This document shows positions 56,801 to 64,000 of a stretch of 64,000 bases of DNA, piece by piece. Positions within the stretch are counted from its first letter, which is position 1. Each line of letters begins with the position of its first letter. The stretch covers positions 744,001 through 808,000 of the forward strand of contig JANATG010000008.1 in assembly GCA_029449235.1 (NCBI GenBank), written 5' to 3'. The notes beneath the pieces were generated by a model. The model saw only the letters and a list, made by a program, of their open reading frames with translations, did not search any database and was not told the DNA's origin. The DNA is from Linnemannia schmuckeri. Its lineage: Eukaryota > Mortierellomycota > Mortierellomycetes > Mortierellales > Mortierellaceae. Both the position numbers and the translations under genes were made by a program.

Positions 56801-58659
56801 TGGACAGCTATGGCGCGCGAGTTGGAAGCTCGCTCTCGATCCCGCTCTCGCCCAGACTGTTCAAATGAAGCCGGCCGCGTTGAAAATGATAGTTCATGAT
56901 CTTTGTCGGTCTCACGAAGCCAGATGGGCCGCTCACGATTCCTGTCTCGCTCGCGTTCACGTTCACGCTCTCGTTCGCGCTCAACCATCTCACGGACATC
57001 CTGCTCAGGTCCCTCTCTAGAAGAAATAGATTCGCGGTCGCGCCCCATTGTTTCAGGCCCCCAGGGTCCACGATCCCGAATATCTCGCTCTCGATTGTCA
57101 CGCTCGCGTAGATCCCGCGTGTTGATACCGATATCCCGAAGGTCGCGGTCTCGGACATCCCGGTCTCTAGGATCCGCATCTCGTCCAAACCCAGTGTCAC
57201 GCTCTCGCGGGTTTCCATCTCGCATCTCCCTCATATCCCGCATGTCTCTTGGATCCCGTGGGTCCCGTGGCGGCCGAAGATCTCGGAGGTCGCGGATATC
57301 TTGTCGAACGTCCTGACGGCCGTCTCTATTCCTGAACTCCCGGTCCCTCTCAAACTCCCTGGGAAATTGATTAGATCGGCCCCTCCATTCCTCACGGTCC
57401 ATGTAACGGGCAGGACCCAGTCCGAGACCAATGTTCGGACCTATCCCAGAAGAGTTAGATCCTGAAAAGTATTCCATAGAGCGACCATTGTGGTTGTTGG
57501 GTTCGTTAAAGGGTCCTTTGAAGCTCGACGTTGGACTGAAATCGCGAGAGTGTGAAAGTGTCGAAGCATTGGGTGCTGAACTTGACCCAAAGTGCCTTGA
57601 TATTGATATTGATGACGTTGGTGATGATGCCTGCCCTGAGTGGTCGTTTCCGATCGCAATGCCTTTTAGACTTTCCGATGACCGGAAGCGGATATCTCTC
57701 GAGTTGGAGAATCTCTCTGGATACTTTACACGAGGAGACTGACAAAGATAAAAGGGAGAACGGCGGAAGATTCGTTTGTGGCGTTAGTAATATGCCTTCC
57801 CTTTTTCTCCTGGTTTGTTTGGTATCTGTATATATGCCCCTTTTTGCTGTCGTTCTCGTTTTTTCTCTAACGAGACAATTGTGAACAACTTCCAACTTGG
57901 TGGTGACAATAAAAATCGAATGCGAGGGGTGACATAGATGAGGAGGAGAACAAGGAAAAAATCAAGGCGAGTGGATAAAGCAATGAGAGCCATTTTACCT
58001 CCTGAAAGCCCATGTCTGAAGGTGGTGAGCTGTCGGGTCCGTTCCTGCTTGAGAGAGCCATTGGGCCACTCCTTGGGGGTCTCCTCCTATCAGCATTTGA
58101 GCTATGAGTGGTGGGGCGATTGGAAGAACAACGAACAATAAAAAATCAAAAACTTTTGGTCAGCCTTTCTTTCCGAGGAGGAGTCTGACAACCCACTAAA
58201 GAAACAAGAGCCACCTGATTATTCGTGTTCTTCTTATTTTGTTTTTCTGTAAATAACTAAACGCCTTACAAGTCTCTTGGCCTATTCCGTTCATCTCTTT
58301 CCTGGGAGCGACTCCTATCGTATGATTTCCTACAGCACAAACAAATTGATAGCAAAAGAGAGAGAGACAGAGAGTTAGATAAGCCGACTTTGTAAAGACT
58401 TATGGTGATAGAGATGAATGTATCTGTCCTTTGTTGATGTATTCCCCTGATGCGTATTAGAAGTACCATTCAATTACCTTTGACCCGAGTATGACCGGTC
58501 GTGACTCTCAGACCTGGGCTTTGTTGGAGGTGGAGGTGATCGAGAGGACGAACGCAGGTACTGGATACCTCCTGGAGAGCTGACGGTCGAGTGAATGTGA
58601 GAAGACTTTAGTTGACTCGAGGCCGTCTGGAGTGGCGACAATAGTGGTGACCTCTCCAT
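50824..58659 (-). CDS. SNT1: Snt1/NCOR-like co-repressor with three SANT domains
   Basis: Four exons on the minus strand, 58659-58478, 58329-58270, 58101-57999 and 57738-50824, give 2419 aa in a continuous frame. SANT 1 (about residue 1202: WTEEERQIFIKRYLIYPKQFGKIA) is followed by FYYREKKKIGFKDLL, as in SMRT/NCOR and Snt1. SANT 2 is at about 1490 (WTTAEHHKCIAALKKYGRDFEAVA) and SANT 3 at about 1719 (WSSQEKIDFMRLLSLHGKDWDKIA). In Snt1/NCOR the first SANT activates a histone deacetylase and the second binds histone tails; yeast Snt1 belongs to the Set3 complex. Residues about 210-420 are a dense Arg-Asp/Arg-Glu repeat. An Ala run lies near 1390, and the last 500 residues are Ser/His/Gln/Pro-rich. 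The three small 5' exons were joined by frame and splice sites, and the start at 58659 is the first Met. Confidence 0.9.
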
Positions 58660-59820
58660 AATTTGTGTTGTTGTTGTAGTTGTGTTCTATTTTTTTTTCG
58701 TTTCGTTTTCGTTTCAAGTGAGGTGTCGTATCGTATCCTCCTGTTTGAAGAGATATCGTCCTGTTGCTGTATTATTGATACAGGTGTTGAAGTCCGGGTG
58801 TTGCTGTTGTTAGGGAGATGTGAGGAGTCGTAATAAAAGGAGCTGGTGTGCGGTAAAAGGTCCTTGATGAGAACAAGAATAAATCGTTGAAAGGCAAGAA
58901 ACTGATGACTTTTATGTTCTGTCCGTCTTATCTATCAGTTCTCTGTCGAGGTCTGTTTGGCTGCCGGTGTTGGGTATGGGTGTTGGTGTTGATGTTGATG
59001 TTGATGTTGATGTTGTTGATGTCGTCGCCAGTAAAAAGGAGAAGGAGAGGATGGGCTGTTGTTGCTTGATGTAGGCCTTTGAGTTCTGATGAATGAGAGA
59101 GAGATCCTGGTGGTAAGTGTGAGAACAGGAAAAGAACAAGAAAGGAAAAGAGCATATGAAGTTTAGTCGCTGGCTGACTATGGAGGTTGTCGACCCCGCC
59201 ACCGTTGCTTTGTTTTGCTTGCGCCCGCCCGTTATTGATACCAATGGTGTGGTTATTAGCGTTCGACAAAGTTCACCACGCCCTGTCTACTTGCACCTCA
59301 CAGAGAGTACGTTGGTCGGCTCTTTTTGTGTTATTTAGGTCGCTTTTGTTTTTTGCCGCCATTCCTGCAAAAAGAAAAAAGTTCGACTGAAGGCGTTTTT
59401 CTTTTTTAGGATTTTCGTTGTACTGTCAAGTCATCACTACCTTTTGTTAAAAGGCTGTCTGTCCTTGTCAAAGGAGAAAAGGATGTAAGGCTAAAGACGG
59501 ATCGGAGTGGATGTTGATGTTGTAATCGTATGGTGGCAAGAAACAGAGATGAAGTCGGGAGGTAGCGATGGACCAGAGATGTTCACACCGAAAGTTGAGT
59601 AGATCAGCAGCGCAACGTCACGTGGAATCTCGTGATCGTACGGGCAACAACTCTTCTTTTGGGATGAAGTACCGCTGCTTGAATAGAATGGTTTGAACTT
59701 TTTTATGCTGATAGGTTGTACAATGAAAGAATGATATGCCGAAGGAAGAAGATATGAGATGGGAGATGATGAGAAGTGCTGCAAGTGTACGGTGAAAGTT
59801 TGGCCTCGGCTCTGAGTTTT
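58660..59820. other. Promoter region of SNT1 and 3' flank of PUT1
   Basis: No gene seen. It contains GTTGAT-type tandem repeats near 58986-59018. Two overlapping minus-strand frames of about 100 codons have no domain support. Confidence 0.5.
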
Positions 59821-62593
59821 TTAGATGGCTGTGGCAGGACCAGTTGGGACAACAGGCACGCCCTTGATCTGAGCACGCGACGCCGTGAAACGCATCTTCA
59901 GCTCCTCCCACAACAGGTTGCGCTCGATGGCAACTCCTCCAAGCACTGACGAGTTCTCTTGAGCGCGGCTACCAAATTGAAAAAAAAATTGAATGTTAGG
60001 TGCAACGCTTTAAACAAATAAGATAAGATAAAAATAGGAAGAACATTGAAGCGGCAGAGCGCAACTCAAAAGTAAACTCACCGGATGAGGTATGGGATGA
60101 CATGGTGGATGGGACCATAAGGAACGTATTTGTAGATGCCATAGCCATGCTGACCGAGGGTGTACGAGATCTGATCGCACATACCCATCAACTGGCCAAA
60201 CATAACCAACTCGGACTGAGGCGACAGTCCAAGATCCTGCATACGCTCACAAGTACGGATGACAGAGTCCTTGTTGTGCGACGCGACGAAGAGAACAACA
60301 GGAGAGTCCTTCATCGACAAGGCATCACCCTTCTTCTCTTCCTTAGCCTCAATCGATTTTTGCTGGTGAGCCATCTCGCCCAGCATAAAGTCAACACCAG
60401 CGTTGTAAGAGACGTGAGTGGCCTCAATGCCGTCACAGATGGGGTCTTCCAAGCCCAACTCAAGAGCTCTCTTGCGCTCGCTGACCATGTACGCACCGCG
60501 GACCAACTTGGCGGCCAAGACGTAGTTATTTCTCTGAGCACGGGTATAATCTTGCTGAAGACGACCGAGAGCATCTTTAAGGTACATCTGGTAAGTGTTG
60601 AAAATGAGAGGTCCATCAGCATGGGGGGTATGGTTGTAATGCTCCTGGAGATGCAACGCCACGTTGTCGATCGCAGGTTGAAAGTAGGTTTGTTCGGCAT
60701 CAATCATGAGCCTTGTGCGGGTCGTCTCGGCTTGGTCGCAGAGCTTCTCCATACGAGTCAAAAGACGCTTGTAGTCATCGAGATCTTCTTTGAAGATGCC
60801 AGGGACAACGGTTGTGGCCTCGTTATCAGACTGCTCGGCGGTGAACAGGGCACGGGTCTCATCGCGGTTCAACGAGACAGTGCATGCGAAATCGACCCAG
60901 TCGACACGGCCATCGTTGTCCTTGTCGGCCTCCTTAAACAACTGATCAACAACAACATCCAAGGAATCATGGTTTTGAAGAGGGCTGGGGAGCATCTTGA
61001 TCAACTGCTTGAACTCATCCTTGGTGACCTTGCCGTCCTTGTCCTGGTCCATGGCTTTGAAGCGAGACTCGAGGGCAATCAAGGTATTTGAGACCTGCTG
61101 CAAAAGCAAAGGTGAGCTCATGGCGGTGACCTTGATGGCAGCAAAGGACTTCGCCATATGGGAAGCGGTAGCAATGCAGGTGCTAATCTGGTCAGCAATG
61201 TTGTCGGCACTCTTGTTGAAACGCGAGCGGATCTCCTCGAGGGTTTGGCTGTCGAGGTCAGACTCGTCGAGGTCGACCTCAATCGAGAGATCGAGAATCG
61301 ATCCAATGTTACCGTTCCCGAGCGACTTCATCGTTCCAATGCAATCCTCTGCAGTCTCGCCACTATTATGTTATATATATAGAGAGAAAAAAGGTTAGCG
61401 TCGATTGTTCCGTTGCGAGTATCGCTGGCAACACAGCCACGATAACGTGACACAGAGAGCACAGCCCACTAGCGCGTCCTGACTGGCTCCCTGTAAGGTG
61501 AGACATAGACCGAACCCAAAAGTCCAGATTCCACAGGGTCGTGACTCCTCTCACGAGCATGGTTGAGAAAGTCTCCGTCACCAACTCCGTCCTGGAACAC
61601 GGTCTAAATGGCGGCCCTCGACTGGTGCCATTCACTAACAGTCGGAGAATATAATCCCATCGCGATTAAAAAATAATAATAATAATAATAATAACAAACG
61701 AAGGCAGAAGGAGTGGAAAACGAAAACAATGGAGGAGTAAAGAGCAGGAACAGGAACAGGAACAGGAACAGAGGAAGAAACGAAGGAAGGAATAGGGGAA
61801 GGTGAGGGACCAAATAGATCGCCAAACAGCTAGTCAGGGGGAGAAAACAAAAAAAGTGGGAGAAAGAAAAAGAACAAAAATGCTCCCAAAGACCTTCTCA
61901 TACTTCTCATAGGAGTGCATAAAAATAACAACAACAATACCAACAATAGCAATGAACCCCACATGAACAACAACAGCAACAGCATACATATCTGCACACA
62001 TCCAAAACACAATCGAATTCTTACCCGCAGAACTGAGCAAAGAAGGTCTTGCGGACAACCCAGTAGACAGGAGGGGTCAAGTGAACCATCTCGGCAAGGT
62101 GAATGATCTTGGGGGCCAAATCAACCAACAGGCTGAACGTGCATAGCTTGTAAACAAGCATCGACAATAGAAGATCCGAGGTAGACTTTTTTTCAACACC
62201 AATACGATTGTGCTCGTCCTTAAGGTCCTGGACAACGTTGCCTCCAGTCAGACCAGAGCTGCTGCTGGGTTCGTTTGCTTCCATTTGAGGTGCCTTAGTG
62301 AGCTGGTTGAGAAGAGTTGCAGAGGTAGCCAGGGCAACGGTGCCTCCAATTGCGGTCTTGGTCCAAAAAGACGACGGTGAAGCCTTGACAGCTTGGGACG
62401 TGGCAGAAAAGGAAGTGGAAGAGTAAAAACGCGGGAGGGAAGGAGAAGAGAGGCGGGTGTGTCCTCGAGAGTGGGGGATAAAAGATTTCAGGGGGGAGGA
62501 TGACCACTGACGAGCGGCGGCGGATGGGGAGGAGGCCCAAAAGCCATTGAGACCGTGCAGTGGGCGGACGGAGGCAAGAATACGAGAGGCCAT
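59821..62593 (-). CDS. PUT1: Proline dehydrogenase, mitochondrial, with two EF-hands
   Basis: Three exons on the minus strand, 62593-62025, 61362-60082 and 59968-59821, give 665 aa. The N-terminus is a long Ser/Arg-rich presequence (MASRILASVRPLHGLNGFW) fitting mitochondrial import, then one hydrophobic stretch. FAD-barrel motifs include ILDLSIEVDLDE, RLMIDAEQTYFQPAID, LAAKLVRGAYMVSERKRA, LFVASHNKDSVI, FGQLMGMCDQISYTLG and YKYVPYGPIHHVIPYLIRRAQENSS. Between the first and second barrel strands sit two canonical EF-hand loops, DQDKDGKVTKDE (about 295-306) and DKDNDGRVDWVD (about 336-347). The enzyme oxidises proline to pyrroline-5-carboxylate and passes electrons to the respiratory chain. The EF-hands suggest calcium control, as reported for some animal enzymes; that is inference here. 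The first intron is long (662 nt) with AAT and CAGGAA repeats. Confidence 0.95.
61669..61776. repeat. Microsatellites in PUT1 intron 1
   Basis: An AAT run at about 61671-61693 and a GGAACA run at about 61745-61770 lie inside the first intron of the proline dehydrogenase gene. Confidence 0.7.
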
Positions 62594-63162
62594 TGATAAA
62601 GTAACTTAGTTAATTGCGTGTAGATGAGCGAGGTAATGAGAAGTGAATGAGTGAATGAATGAATCAAAAGGATCAAGGGCAGAGATCAAACGTGAGTGAT
62701 CAGGAGTTGTAAAGGAGGAAGAAGGGTAAAGGTGGAGAAGGAAGGCGAGGACGAGACTGTGAGAAAGTAGAACAAAAATGGTAAGTGGGAAAACGAAAAG
62801 AAGGGGGAGAGAAGGAAAGGGGGAAAAGTAACACAGTGTACGGGTGATATTTATGCGATTTCGATTTCGCCCAGTAGCCCGGCTAGAATGAACTTAGTTG
62901 ATGACTTTTTGCTCAGAAGAAAAAAGAAGCGACAAAAGAAAGCACCATACAGTCAGAAGCGGGCCATGAATCTTGCTCTCACCCGTCATATGCTTTGTTC
63001 GTAAATCTGATCTAGAATACAAAGCTCTCTCCCTGTCTCGATCTTCCTTCGTTTCACACCTTCTACTCTTGTCTCTTGTCTCTTGCCTCTTGTCAAAGTC
63101 ACACCAAAGTTCGCTGTGCACATATTTACGTAACTAGTTTTTAGTATATGAAAAAGGAGGAA
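62594..63162. other. Promoter region of PUT1
   Basis: No gene seen. On the minus strand an ATAAATA at about 62848-62854 lies about 255 bp upstream of the PUT1 start, followed by a pyrimidine-rich leader. Short CTTGTCTCTTG-type repeats near 63068-63092 lie close to the 3' end of the next gene. Confidence 0.5.
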
Positions 63163-64000
63163 CTATGGGTGTGCCTTCATGACTCGGTCAAGAGTCTCGG
63201 CTACTAGGAACGAGATATCATTCCTAGTCTTGGCAGTCTGGATCACATCTTTCACATCACATCCTGCATTCTCTACGGTGACCAACATCAATCGCCCACT
63301 TCTTGGATGCAGTTTCATCGACAGCTGCAGGAACACTGCTTTCCGTCCATTCTTGCCCACCTGCGTCGTCCTCGCCTTGGATGGATCCACACTATGAAGC
63401 GTCGATGATCCAGGCAAAACCTTGTACTTCAGCACTAGCACGTTCGACTCTTCCAGATACTGTGCCGACTCTAGTCCAACAGCATCCTGGTACAGTTCTG
63501 TCGCCTCTAAACATTCCTTGTAGGCGCTCTCAAGTTCTGGCCGACGTAGAGCACTCATCAAGATCGCCTCCTTGGCTTGAAGCTCTACTTGATTCCGCTG
63601 CACCGTCAGTTTTTGGTTGCTCTCTTTTAGTCTACTCTCCTGCCATTTCAGCTCTTCTATTTCTGCCGTAAGCTCATCCGATCTCTGGTGGAGGTTGTGT
63701 AACTCTTGTGTCTATTTAAATGGTAAGCATTTTTGAAGTTAAGGACTGTAAGTCAATGGCTACTGCCTTTGCAGTACAAAAAGCAATTGACAGAGCCTAT
63801 TACCTGTTTTGCCAGAACTTGTTGTGTATACTCTGGTGTCATGCCCTGTAGAGAAAGGGCGATAAAAGGTGGAAAAGGAGTGGTAAGTACTCCTTATGGT
63901 TGTGGCGACGTATGTCTATTGACTCACACTGTTTGTCTACCGACGAAGTTCTTACCGTAAAATTGTCGTCTGCCTTTTTTAATTCTGCATAGTTGTTCTC
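63163..64000 (-). CDS. SPC25: Spc25-like kinetochore protein (5' end outside window)
   Basis: Exons on the minus strand, 64000-63956 (continues off the window), 63845-63804 and 63711-63163, give 211 visible residues in frame. The first about 100 residues form a coiled coil (LHQRSDELTAEIEELKWQESRLKE). The C-terminal globular part has ATELYQDAVGLE, LVLKYKVL, FLQLSMKL and a last helix NDISFLVAETLDRVM. This order fits the Spc25 RWD domain (helix, K/LGL, beta strands, final helix with NDFSxFL) as I remember it. Spc25 with Spc24 anchors the Ndc80 complex to the inner kinetochore. Spc24 or another RWD kinetochore protein is the main alternative, because these domains are poorly conserved. Confidence 0.6.

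Noticed and set aside
1..64000. CRISPR arrays, rRNA or tRNA genes
   Set aside because: No spaced direct repeats, rRNA-like blocks or complete tRNA cloverleaf were recognised; eukaryotic context makes CRISPR unlikely.

Overview
The window looks like nuclear DNA of an early-diverging filamentous fungus. A Mortierella-type genome is my best guess, but this is inference from style, not from a species marker. The evidence is short GT-AG introns of roughly 50-400 nt, pyrimidine-rich leaders before start codons, long low-complexity and homopolymer tracts, and a typical fungal gene set (Zn2Cys6 factor, Snt1-like co-repressor, allantoicase, Chz1-like chaperone).

Layout. 1-656 (-): 5' part of a membrane-anchored LEA-like protein. 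2632-6028 (+): six-exon FCP1/SCP-type phosphatase resembling CTDSPL2. 6029-10304: 4.3 kb without a convincing gene. 10305-13923 (+): large Zn2Cys6 transcription factor with a long Gln run. 14-26 kb: an accessory block holding three tandem-oriented copies of a small unrecognised gene family (14629, 17867, and a broken copy at 25027), one pogo-like transposon with 86-bp terminal repeats, a 4.3-kb palindrome made of two mirror-image pogo 3' halves around a Tc1-like element, and a small secreted Cys-rich protein gene. 26-30 kb: two weakly supported small genes and long empty stretches. 30-39 kb: dense ordinary genes (MYND/Sel1 protein, PPR protein, Chz1-like chaperone, flavin monooxygenase, small Q/N-rich protein). 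41719-43245: allantoicase. 44.7-46.4 kb: probable gene wreck. 46.5-64 kb: housekeeping genes (DNA primase large subunit, LUC7-type U1 snRNP protein, Snt1-like co-repressor of 2419 aa, proline dehydrogenase with EF-hands, Spc25-like kinetochore protein cut by the window end).

How the genes relate. Most are independent housekeeping genes. Allantoicase and proline dehydrogenase both feed nitrogen recycling but are 17 kb apart. PRI2 and LUC7 are divergent and share a 268-bp promoter. The PPR and CHZ1-like genes are also divergent, about 430 bp apart. The Snt1 N-terminus carries an Arg-Asp repeat like that of its LUC7 neighbour.

The most unusual object is the palindrome at about 18847-23101. Its arms of about 1.54 kb match exactly wherever I could compare them. 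They reach beyond the ends of the pogo element, so terminal repeats alone do not explain them. Exon joins were worked out by eye from GT/AG sites and reading frame; no transcript data or database search was used.
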